From: Bacillus safensis
Lineage (GTDB): Bacteria; Bacillota; Bacilli; Bacillales; Bacillaceae
Assembly (NCBI GenBank): GCA_030159235.1
Contig: BSBG01000001.1
Coordinates: forward strand, 603,461-667,460
DNA: 64,000 bases
Direction of reading: 5' to 3'
Positions 1 through 6,369 of the stretch are shown here, one piece after another. The translations under genes were made by a program, and so were the position numbers. The notes under the pieces are model-generated. The model saw only the letters and a program-made list of their open reading frames with translations, had not been told where the DNA came from and did no database searches. The stretch's first letter is position 1. Each line of letters begins with the position of its first letter.

Positions 1-224
1 TGATTGAAGGCGGCGGTCAGATTAACGCCTCCTTTTTAGAACAGCAGCTTGTAGATAAATTGGTCATTTATATGGCGCCTAAACTGATTGGCGGACGACT
101 TTCCCCTTCCTTTTTCGGAGGTGAAGGCATACGCCTCATGAGTGATGCCATCGAACTGGATCAACTCGCAGTGGAACCGCTTGGGAAAGATATTAAGATT
201 ACGGGCTATCCCGTTTATCAATAA
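1..224 (+). CDS. ribD: RibD C-terminal end (riboflavin deaminase/reductase), partial
   Basis: The reading frame is open from the window edge (first complete codon at base 3) to a TAA at 222. The 73 visible residues match the end of the NADPH-dependent reductase domain of RibD: a start resembling IEGGGQINASF, then APKLIGG, then GEGIRLM and a GKDIKITG-like last strand. RibD deaminates and then reduces the pyrimidine intermediate of riboflavin synthesis in the cytoplasm. A strong terminator follows within a few bases and no ribE, ribA or ribH comes after it. This copy therefore looks like a stand-alone ribD rather than part of a rib operon. The N-terminal deaminase domain lies outside the window, so a reductase-only paralogue cannot be excluded. 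Confidence 0.75.
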   Translation, partial: IEGGGQINASFLEQQLVDKLVIYMAPKLIGGRLSPSFFGGEGIRLMSDAIELDQLAVEPLGKDIKITGYPVYQ

Positions 225-230
225 ACAAAA

Positions 231-262
231 AAAGGTTGTAGATGTCGATCTACAACCTTTTT
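231..262 (+). terminator. Rho-independent terminator after ribD
   Basis: A 12-bp perfect stem (231-242 with 249-260) with a six-base loop is followed by a T run. It closes ribD and sits only about 28 bases before the fosB start, so a fosB transcript must read through it or start within the hairpin. Confidence 0.85.
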
Positions 263-290
263 TCTCATCATTTATTTTGAGGTGATTAAT

Positions 291-716
291 TTGAAAGTAA
301 AAGGAATAAACCATCTGTTATTTTCTGTTTCAGATTTAGAGGCATCTATTGATTTTTACACAAAAATATTTGATGCTACATTGTTAGCAAAGGGACGAAC
401 GACAGCTTACTTCGATTTGAACGGACTATGGCTTGCCCTCAATGTAGAAAAGGATATTCCTCGCCAAGATATCCATCACTCATACACACACATCGCTTTT
501 TCGATTGATGAAGAGGATATAGATCACATGTACAACAAACTAAAAAATTTGAACGTCAACATATTACGAGGCCGTCCAAGAGATGAAAAGGATCGTCAGT
601 CGATCTACTTTACGGACCCTGATGGACATAAATTCGAATTTCATACTGGAACGCTAAAAAATCGAATGGAGTATTATAAGCAAGAGAAAACCCACATGGA
701 ATTTTTTGATAAATGA
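291..716 (+). CDS. fosB: FosB metallothiol transferase (fosfomycin resistance)
   Basis: FosB is a cytoplasmic Mn/Mg-dependent enzyme that opens the epoxide of fosfomycin with bacillithiol. The 141-residue vicinal-oxygen-chelate fold protein carries the expected metal ligands: His8 (GINHLLFS), His67 (SYTHIAF) and Glu116 (HKFEFHTG). Residues close to B. subtilis FosB run to the end, including KQEKTHM. I chose the TTG at 291 because GAGGTGA at 279-285 is correctly spaced for it and the product then has the family length. A GTG at 282 would add three residues and overlap the ribosome binding site. There is no obvious promoter between the preceding terminator and the gene. In B. subtilis fosB belongs to the sigma-W regulon (known); no sigma-W site is visible here. 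Confidence 0.93.
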   Translation: MKVKGINHLLFSVSDLEASIDFYTKIFDATLLAKGRTTAYFDLNGLWLALNVEKDIPRQDIHHSYTHIAFSIDEEDIDHMYNKLKNLNVNILRGRPRDEKDRQSIYFTDPDGHKFEFHTGTLKNRMEYYKQEKTHMEFFDK

Positions 717-860
717 TGAAAGAATGCGAGGAAAAACCAAAGTGCTATTCGTCATTTAATAGAAAGAATGGTAAAATATACACAGAAATGTGTAGCAATA
801 GATAGTCCTTCCCCCCTTCTATACTAAAGGTGTTTTTATGCCGAGAAAGGAGGGGTCAGT

Positions 861-1016
861 TTGGGAACAAAACTTGTGCGTTCACGCGTTGAAAGACGTA
901 AGAACAAAAAGAAAGAAGCTTGTACCTGCAAGTACAAGCTTTGGTTTCTTATCTTAAATTTAATCCGAACTCTAGTCCAGTTCATATCATGGATGATAGA
1001 TAAGAGACCGTTCTGA
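861..1016 (+). CDS. Small basic membrane-associated hypothetical protein (51 aa)
   Basis: A TTG at 861 follows a very good ribosome binding site (AAAGGAGGGG, 846-855) and opens a 51-codon frame ending in TGA at 1014. The predicted product begins with a strongly basic stretch (RSRVERRKNKKK), has a CTC cysteine pair and ends with a hydrophobic segment (WFLILNLIRTLVQFISW). It could be a peripheral or single-pass membrane peptide. I do not recognise a family. A 10-bp perfect palindromic hairpin lies inside the frame at 916-941, so the region might instead be a non-coding RNA or terminator. An ATG at 838 in another frame gives a shorter, less convincing ORF. Confidence 0.4.
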   Translation: MGTKLVRSRVERRKNKKKEACTCKYKLWFLILNLIRTLVQFISWMIDKRPF

Positions 1017-1675
1017 AATAACCCTTAAAATGATAATGAAAAATAAAGTGGCACCTTCATTACCTCTAGTCAAGGTAATACTGGTTCTATCTCGTTTCTG
1101 TTTTTTGGAGGGCTGCTTTATTTTTCTTATATTGTTTCAGTATATTCATCACATGATAAATTTATACATAGAAAAAGCACACGGTAGTCAGCCGAGTGCT
1201 CAAATTAAATTTCTTTTCAATTATGTGGTGACGTTCAAGAAATTCACCTTGAAGCTCTCGTGCTTCAGTTTGAAAACTAGTTCAACTTAGTCCGAGTTGA
1301 ACAAAAACTTGTGCAATTATATGTTACCATAAATATCAATTTGTTACCATAGATAAGCATACTTTTTTAACCTTAATGTGTAAAAAATCTCTAAGAGTTT
1401 GTGCTGAATTTATTTTTTATTCATGCACAATGATTAAAATGAATGATCCAGCTTTTATGTTGTGCACTGAATCAAATAAACTGAACCAACATTCTATATT
1501 CTTAAAAATATGATGTACTTTCCCTCTATGCCCTCCTATCTTCTATTGGCAACTGTATGACCTTGTTTATCTAAATCAAATAGAATCAGTATATTAAAAT
1601 ACTGATTCCTTCTATTGCATTCATCTATTTAAATCCAAAACAACCTTTATTCAATCCGTGAAACTTGTCGTAAAA
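1017..1675. other. Gene-free AT-rich interval
   Basis: I see no convincing gene in about 660 bases. An 87-codon open frame at 1030-1290 has no ribosome binding site and an unnatural composition. The interval holds small repeats: an 8-bp inverted repeat GTTCAACT/AGTTGAAC with a 7-base loop at 1280-1302; a direct repeat TGTTACCATA at 1322-1331 and 1342-1351 (20-base period); and TGCACAA/TTGTGCA arms at 1424-1430 and 1460-1466. No function can be assigned. Confidence 0.5.
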
Positions 1676-1691
1676 TGTTTCATGTGAAACA
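1676..1691. promoter_or_regulatory. parS-like palindrome
   Basis: TGTTTCATGTGAAACA differs at one central position from the Bacillus parS consensus TGTTNCACGTGAAACA, to which ParB/Spo0J binds. It lies 7 bases beyond the stop codon of the deacetylase gene. The same palindrome followed by TTTT on the minus strand could also be a weak terminator for that gene. Confidence 0.45.
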
Positions 1692-1698
1692 TTGATCG

Positions 1699-2544
1699 TT
1701 ATTTCCCTTTGACCATCCTGCCAAAGCTTTCGGGTGAAAGTCCCGGTGAAATGCGGACGCGGTGTAAGGACATCATACCTTGCTCCTTCTTCGCGTGTCC
1801 TGGTTCAGTGGTGACAGCCATTTGATAACCGGCTTCCTTCGCCAGTTTCAGCGTGTCTTCGTTATAGCGTCCGACAGGATAGCTGACCATTCTCGTACGC
1901 TGAGAAAATCGCTGATCAAAGAATGCCTTTGATCCTTTTAATTCCTCTTTCTGCTGCTTTTTTGATAAACGATTGAGCTCTAAATGATGAATCGTATGGC
2001 TCTCAATCGATATTCCATGTGTGATCATCTCATCCATTTGCTCATCCGTTAAGTGATTTGGACGGCCAATAGATTGCTCAATCATGAAAATTGTGGCTTT
2101 CATTCCGTACTTTTTTAATATCGGAAAAGCCTTTGTATAGTTATCCGTATATCCATCATCAAATGTGATGAGGACAATCTTTTCACTTGGCTTCGTATTT
2201 GTTGTGAAGACGCGATTCGCCTCTTCTGGCGACAGTGTAACATAGTTGTTGTCCTTCAGCCATTTCATATGAGCCGCAAACTCGCTCTTTGGGACACGTA
2301 ACGAGTTTCCGCTTGAGATACTGTGATACATCAAAATCGGAAGCTCAATCGGCTTCTTTTGTTGAATCCAGTTTTGTGTCTCTTTCACTGCCGCTTCTTT
2401 CTGCTGAATGTCTTTTGTTTGTAATGGACCCTTTTCCTCTTTGACGACTTGCTGGTTTCCTTCCGATTGCTCCTTCATTCCCATACATCCTGAAAAGAGC
2501 AGCACCAAAAGACCAACCGTCATCAACATACATGCTTTCTTCAT
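1699..2544 (-). CDS. yxkH: Polysaccharide deacetylase family lipoprotein (YxkH-like)
   Basis: The 281-residue protein starts with a lipoprotein signal peptide (MKKACML... with lipobox FSGC, Cys20), so it should be anchored outside the membrane. The mature part is a NodB-type carbohydrate esterase 4 domain. ELPILMYHSIS precedes it; the metal-binding/catalytic motif ITFDDGYTDNY is near residue 128; SHTIHHLELN is the His-containing motif 2 and RMVSYPVGRYNEDT the motif 3. Family members remove N- or O-acyl groups from peptidoglycan or other polysaccharides. Length and layout fit B. subtilis YxkH. The ATG at 2544 is preceded by AGGATTGGTGA. It is monocistronic, with the parS-like palindrome directly downstream. 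The exact substrate is not deducible. Confidence 0.8.
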   Translation of the reverse strand: MKKACMLMTVGLLVLLFSGCMGMKEQSEGNQQVVKEEKGPLQTKDIQQKEAAVKETQNWIQQKKPIELPILMYHSISSGNSLRVPKSEFAAHMKWLKDNNYVTLSPEEANRVFTTNTKPSEKIVLITFDDGYTDNYTKAFPILKKYGMKATIFMIEQSIGRPNHLTDEQMDEMITHGISIESHTIHHLELNRLSKKQQKEELKGSKAFFDQRFSQRTRMVSYPVGRYNEDTLKLAKEAGYQMAVTTEPGHAKKEQGMMSLHRVRISPGLSPESFGRMVKGK

Positions 2545-2608
2545 TCACCAATCCTGCTTTCTCTTTATCTACCGATTGATTATAACAGGAATTGGTTAAT
2601 CATTGACA

Positions 2609-2938
2609 TCATTTTGACAGAGTGTTCATTTTTTTACACATTTCAATCATTTCGATGGCGAGCAGATGAATGGTCTCTGTTGTGAGCATTTGATCTTCTG
2701 CATGTATCAGCAGTAATGAAAAGGGAAGCTGTTCACCTGCCGCTTCTTTTTGAATCAGCGACAAGTGCAGGTTGTGGATGCTTCGAAACGCTTCCTCCCC
2801 TTTTTCAATCAACTGCTGCGCTTTTTCAAAATCATCAGCTCTTGCTAGGCGAATCGCTTCTATATACTGACTTCTCGCCTCGCCTGCATAGGCAATGATT
2901 TGAAAGGCCGCTCCCTGCATTTCCTCTAATACCGTCAT
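2609..2938 (-). CDS. PTS lactose/cellobiose-family EIIA component
   Basis: This 109-residue helical protein is an EIIA of the lactose/cellobiose family. It carries the phosphoryl group from HPr to the EIIB encoded just upstream. The phospho-acceptor is His79 in LLIHAEDQ, and the three-helix pattern typical of LacF/CelC/LicA is evident. I placed the start at the ATG at 2938, which GGAGGA precedes at good spacing. A TTG at 2953 would put that ribosome binding site inside the gene. It is the last gene of the operon IIC - (uxuA relic) - GH1 - IIB - IIA. No clear terminator hairpin was found after it. Confidence 0.88.
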   Translation of the reverse strand: MTVLEEMQGAAFQIIAYAGEARSQYIEAIRLARADDFEKAQQLIEKGEEAFRSIHNLHLSLIQKEAAGEQLPFSLLLIHAEDQMLTTETIHLLAIEMIEMCKKMNTLSK

Positions 2939-2957
2939 CTGCTTCTCCTCCAATTAC

Positions 2958-3281
2958 TCAAGATTCATTTGCTAGTTTCAGTGCATGCTCTAGAATTTTT
3001 TCTCCGTTTGCTGTTCCATATAATCTCACATTGATGACATCGACAGGTATTTGATAGGGTGCCGCTGTTTTTTCTGCTGCCTTTTTCATAAAGCTTACTT
3101 GCGGTCCAAGCAAAATCACCTGTACATCTTCTCCATGCTCTTCTAATTCATCCGCAATGGCTCCTTCAGGTATGGCATAAATATAATAATCTAGTCCTTT
3201 AGCTTCTGCGGCCGCCTTCATTTTAGACACCACAATGGACGTTGACATGCCTGCTGCACAAGCGAGAATGATTCGTTTCAT
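2958..3281 (-). CDS. PTS lactose/cellobiose-family EIIB component
   Basis: The 107-residue protein begins MKRIILACAAGMSTS, the classic EIIB phosphocysteine loop with Cys8 as phosphorylated residue. It accepts phosphate from EIIA and passes it to the sugar bound by EIIC at the membrane. Length and the single-domain Rossmann-like pattern fit the CelA/LicB group. The ATG at 3281 has a good ribosome binding site (AGGAGTGATGGG). It lies 13 bases after the GH1 gene and about 20 bases before the EIIA start, so the genes should be cotranscribed. Confidence 0.9.
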   Translation of the reverse strand: MKRIILACAAGMSTSIVVSKMKAAAEAKGLDYYIYAIPEGAIADELEEHGEDVQVILLGPQVSFMKKAAEKTAAPYQIPVDVINVRLYGTANGEKILEHALKLANES

Positions 3282-3293
3282 ATCCCATCACTC

Positions 3294-4727
3294 CTATTGA
3301 TAGATGACTTCTGTTTCAACCTTCAGTTCCCTTGTTTTAATTAATGTCTGATACCAATACGCCGATGCTTTTAACTGACGATTCCGTTCATTCTCCAGCT
3401 GGATTTCGACCAAACCGTAGCGGTTTTTAAAAGCATTCATCGGCGAGACATTATCTGTAAATGCCCACAGCATATAGCCTTTGCAATTTGATCCTTCTGC
3501 TTTCGCTTGAAGTGCCCGCTTCAAATGCTGGCTGATAAATGAAATGCGATACTGATCATCAATGATACCGTCTTCTTTTTTAAACCGTTCTTCCTTTTCT
3601 ACCCCCATGCCGTTTTCAGCCACAAACCATTCAATATTTCCGTATTCCTCTTTTATTCTCATCCCCATATCATAGACAATGTTCGGATAGATTTCCCAGC
3701 CCCTGAATGGATTCATTTTTCTCCCTGGAAGCTCAAACATATCGTAATAATAAGATGGATGAAAAGGAGTCCCTTCGTTCCAAGCCTTACTCGGCGCCTT
3801 GACACGATGCGGATAGTACAAATTGAGCCCGACGACATCCACCGTATGATTCTTGATGATTTGAAGCTCTTTTTCTGTGGCATCAAAAAGAATATCATGC
3901 TTTTTCAACACATCGAGCAGTTCCTTTGGATACTCCCCTTTGATGGAGGGATCTAAGAACACTCGATTAAAAAACAAATCATACATACGTGCCGCTTCTT
4001 GGTCATGCGGGGCAGACGATCTTGCATACGTCACTTCCGGATTGAGAATCACCCCGATTTTGGCACCTGTCGATTCCTTCAACCCCAGTTCCTTAAACAG
4101 CTTCACCACTTTTGCTGTTGCCAGCGCTTTATGATAGTTCCACTGCATCCATTTCTTCGTATTTTGCTCAAAAGGGTACCGAATGGCATCTAGATAAACA
4201 CGTGTCTGGACAACAATTGGTTCATTAAAACTAAACCAATGCTTGACCCGGTCCCCGTAGCGCTCGAATACTCTTTCTGCATAGAGAACAAATAGCTCGA
4301 CGACATGCTTTGATGACCACCCGCCGTACTTCTCAAGCAAAACGGCAGGAAGCTCATAATGCTCTAAGCAAAACATCGGCTCTACACCTGCTGCGATTAA
4401 TTGATTAATCAGATCATCTATATAACGAGCATAGGCCTCATCCACAATCCCATTCTCGTAATCTATGAGAAATCTCGACCAATTGATCGAAGTCCTGTAA
4501 TGGGTCAGCCCAATCTCTTTCATGAGGGCCACATCTTCAGGATAGCGCTCGTAAAAATTCGTCGCACCAGCCGGCCCATATCCTTCGTGCCACACGTGAT
4601 ACCCATCCTTATACCATAAGTCGATGTACGAGTCCTGATGTGCCTGCTTTCCCTTCCATCCCTCCGTCTGCCAAGCAGAAGCCGCCGCACCTAGGATAAA
4701 ATCACTTGGAATCTCAATTCTGTTCAT
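3294..4727 (-). CDS. Glycoside hydrolase family 1, probable 6-phospho-beta-glycosidase
   Basis: A 477-residue GH1 (TIM barrel) enzyme. FNEPIVV holds the acid/base glutamate and AENGMGV the nucleophile; the N-terminal FILGAAASAWQTEG is the family signature. In the setting of PTS components it most likely hydrolyses a phosphorylated beta-disaccharide in the cytoplasm. The C-terminal phosphate-binding segment is unlike BglH: it reads MNAFKNRYGLV where BglH has the [12 protein letters not shown] type, so the preferred substrate may differ. I chose the ATG at 4727 because the protein then begins MNRIEIPSDF, as is usual for the family. An in-frame TTG at 4772 would add an atypical 15-residue extension. 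The uxuA relic lies directly upstream. Confidence 0.88.
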   Translation of the reverse strand: MNRIEIPSDFILGAAASAWQTEGWKGKQAHQDSYIDLWYKDGYHVWHEGYGPAGATNFYERYPEDVALMKEIGLTHYRTSINWSRFLIDYENGIVDEAYARYIDDLINQLIAAGVEPMFCLEHYELPAVLLEKYGGWSSKHVVELFVLYAERVFERYGDRVKHWFSFNEPIVVQTRVYLDAIRYPFEQNTKKWMQWNYHKALATAKVVKLFKELGLKESTGAKIGVILNPEVTYARSSAPHDQEAARMYDLFFNRVFLDPSIKGEYPKELLDVLKKHDILFDATEKELQIIKNHTVDVVGLNLYYPHRVKAPSKAWNEGTPFHPSYYYDMFELPGRKMNPFRGWEIYPNIVYDMGMRIKEEYGNIEWFVAENGMGVEKEERFKKEDGIIDDQYRISFISQHLKRALQAKAEGSNCKGYMLWAFTDNVSPMNAFKNRYGLVEIQLENERNRQLKASAYWYQTLIKTRELKVETEVIYQ

Positions 4728-4805
4728 GTCGCCACATCCCTTTTCTTCGTCTGAACTTGGAGTCCCTCCCAAATTCCTTGTAAATAAACAGCCCCAAGCG
4801 CCCGA

Positions 4806-4949
4806 TCATATAAACCGTTTCTCAGGTCTGCTCAGTTTTCCACCAGCTGGTACATCATAGACGGCACTTACAATACCTTTCATGCCTGGAATTTGGCGTA
4901 TATATGCGAGTGAAACAGGATCACCCTCTCCATACCATCTAAATTGCAT
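4806..4949 (-). pseudogene. uxuA: Relic of uxuA (mannonate dehydratase N-terminus)
   Basis: Between the EIIC and GH1 genes, on the same strand, an ATG at 4949 opens a 47-codon frame. Its first 35 or so residues ([20 protein letters not shown], then [17 protein letters not shown]) read like the N-terminus of mannonate dehydratase UxuA, a roughly 360-residue enzyme. The similarity then stops and the frame ends at TGA 4806-4808. A good AAGGAGGG ribosome binding site is preserved just upstream. This looks like the stump of an internally deleted uxuA gene in the operon. Identification is by recall of the family sequence, not by search. The stub may still be translated but cannot be an enzyme. Confidence 0.7.
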
Positions 4950-4969
4950 GTTCATTCATGTCCCTCCTT

Positions 4970-6280
4970 TTATTCTGAATCTGGTGTCGCTTCTGGCTTT
5001 CGGTTAGACAAGAGAACAAATGGTAAGTAGATGAAGACTGCCACCACAATACAGATGAGCTGTGTGATGACAGCTCCCATGCTGCCAGCGGTGGACAGCC
5101 ATGCATTCACAATTGGCGGTGTCGTCCACGGCACCATCACGACCGCTTTCCCAGCAAATCCTGTAGCTGTCGCAATATAACCAATCGTACCTGTCACAAG
5201 CGGTGTGACGATAAATGGGATCGCCATCACAGGGTTTAACATGACGGGTAATCCAAATATAACGGGTTCATTGATGTTGAATAGCCCAGGCCCGGATGAA
5301 AGCTTCGCAATACTTCGCATCTCTTCCCTTCTTCCTGCAATAAAAATCGCAATCAAAAGTCCAATGGTCACTCCTGAACCCCCGATGCTCATATACACAT
5401 CCCAAAACGGCATCGTGATAATATTCGGGATCTCTTTTCCCTCTTGAAATGCTGTCATATTCACGGCAATCGACCCTAATAAGAGCGGCTCCCGGATCGG
5501 CTTAATCATTTGGTTGCCATGGATGCCAATCACCCAGAAAAATTGCGCCACAAACATCAACGTTAAAATTCCAGGCAGCCCCTGTACAACACTTTCTAGC
5601 GGGCGCTGCACTACGTTATACACGGCTTCATGCAAATAAATGCCTGTCAAACGATGAAATGCAAAGCCGAATGAACTAATGATCGTAATGGTAATAATCG
5701 ATGGGAAAAGTGACGAAAAAGATGTCGCCACATTCGACGGAACCGAATCCGGCATCTTAATTTGAAGCCATTTTACCTCGGTCAGCTTACAAAAGATTTC
5801 TACAGATACGATCGCAATGATCATTCCTAAAAATAAGCTTTTTGGATCGGAAAATTGTCTTGCCAATACATCTACAACCTCACGCATCGACCCATCGACT
5901 TCAAGAAGAAGTGTCGTTGGAATAACAGATATAAATGAAATCAATGCCATCAACCCTGGGAACAGGGACTTGTGCCCGTTGATTTTCCCAAGCTCAATCC
6001 CAATGAGGAACACAGCCCCAATGGTTAAAAAGTTCAGCGTGGCATAATTGATTGCCTTCATAATAGGCTGAAGCTCTGCTAAAAACCTGAATATCTCAAA
6101 ATGAGCAAGCCCCGTTTCCGGGCTCATAACCATATTCGCCACCAATACAGCAAAAGCTCCTGTAATGATGATTGGCATCAGTGTGACAAATGCCTGTTTA
6201 ATCGCCATAATATATTTCTGGTTGGTGATGCGATAAGCCACATGTCCCATGACGTCTGCCGCTTTCTCCTTAAAGCTCAT
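4970..6280 (-). CDS. PTS lactose/cellobiose-family EIIC permease
   Basis: The 436-residue integral membrane protein has about ten hydrophobic segments and belongs to the cellobiose/lichenan EIIC (CelB/LicC) family. Typical features are the amphipathic start MSFKEKAADVMGHVAYRI, the GIHGNQMIKP loop near residue 258 and the NEPVIFGLPVMLNP motif near residue 340, which holds the conserved sugar-binding glutamate. It imports and phosphorylates a beta-linked disaccharide with the IIB and IIA proteins of the same operon. The ATG at 6280 follows AAAGGGGGAGA. A cre-like box lies about 60 bases upstream. Confidence 0.92.
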   Translation of the reverse strand: MSFKEKAADVMGHVAYRITNQKYIMAIKQAFVTLMPIIITGAFAVLVANMVMSPETGLAHFEIFRFLAELQPIMKAINYATLNFLTIGAVFLIGIELGKINGHKSLFPGLMALISFISVIPTTLLLEVDGSMREVVDVLARQFSDPKSLFLGMIIAIVSVEIFCKLTEVKWLQIKMPDSVPSNVATSFSSLFPSIITITIISSFGFAFHRLTGIYLHEAVYNVVQRPLESVVQGLPGILTLMFVAQFFWVIGIHGNQMIKPIREPLLLGSIAVNMTAFQEGKEIPNIITMPFWDVYMSIGGSGVTIGLLIAIFIAGRREEMRSIAKLSSGPGLFNINEPVIFGLPVMLNPVMAIPFIVTPLVTGTIGYIATATGFAGKAVVMVPWTTPPIVNAWLSTAGSMGAVITQLICIVVAVFIYLPFVLLSNRKPEATPDSE

Positions 6281-6335
6281 GATCCGTCTCCCCCTTTACA
6301 AAAACTCGTGATCATCCTCCTTTTTGATGTTATTT

Positions 6336-6349
6336 TAAAAGCGCTTTCA
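6336..6349 (-). promoter_or_regulatory. cre-like CcpA box upstream of the PTS operon
   Basis: On the minus strand the site reads TGAAAGCGCTTTTA, a near-match to the catabolite-responsive element consensus (TGWAARCGYTWNCW type). It lies between the regulator gene and the EIIC start, where it could mediate carbon catabolite repression of the PTS/GH1 genes. Confidence 0.55.
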
Positions 6350-6369
6350 TTAACATCTAATCTTTTTCC

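Noticed and set aside
1030..1290. 87-codon open frame on the plus strand
   Set aside because: No ribosome binding site, low-complexity hydrophobic composition and no resemblance to any family; probably chance in AT-rich DNA.
6280..6316. Twelve-codon leader peptide overlapping the EIIC start
   Set aside because: The GGAGG directly touches its ATG with no spacing, so translation is unlikely.
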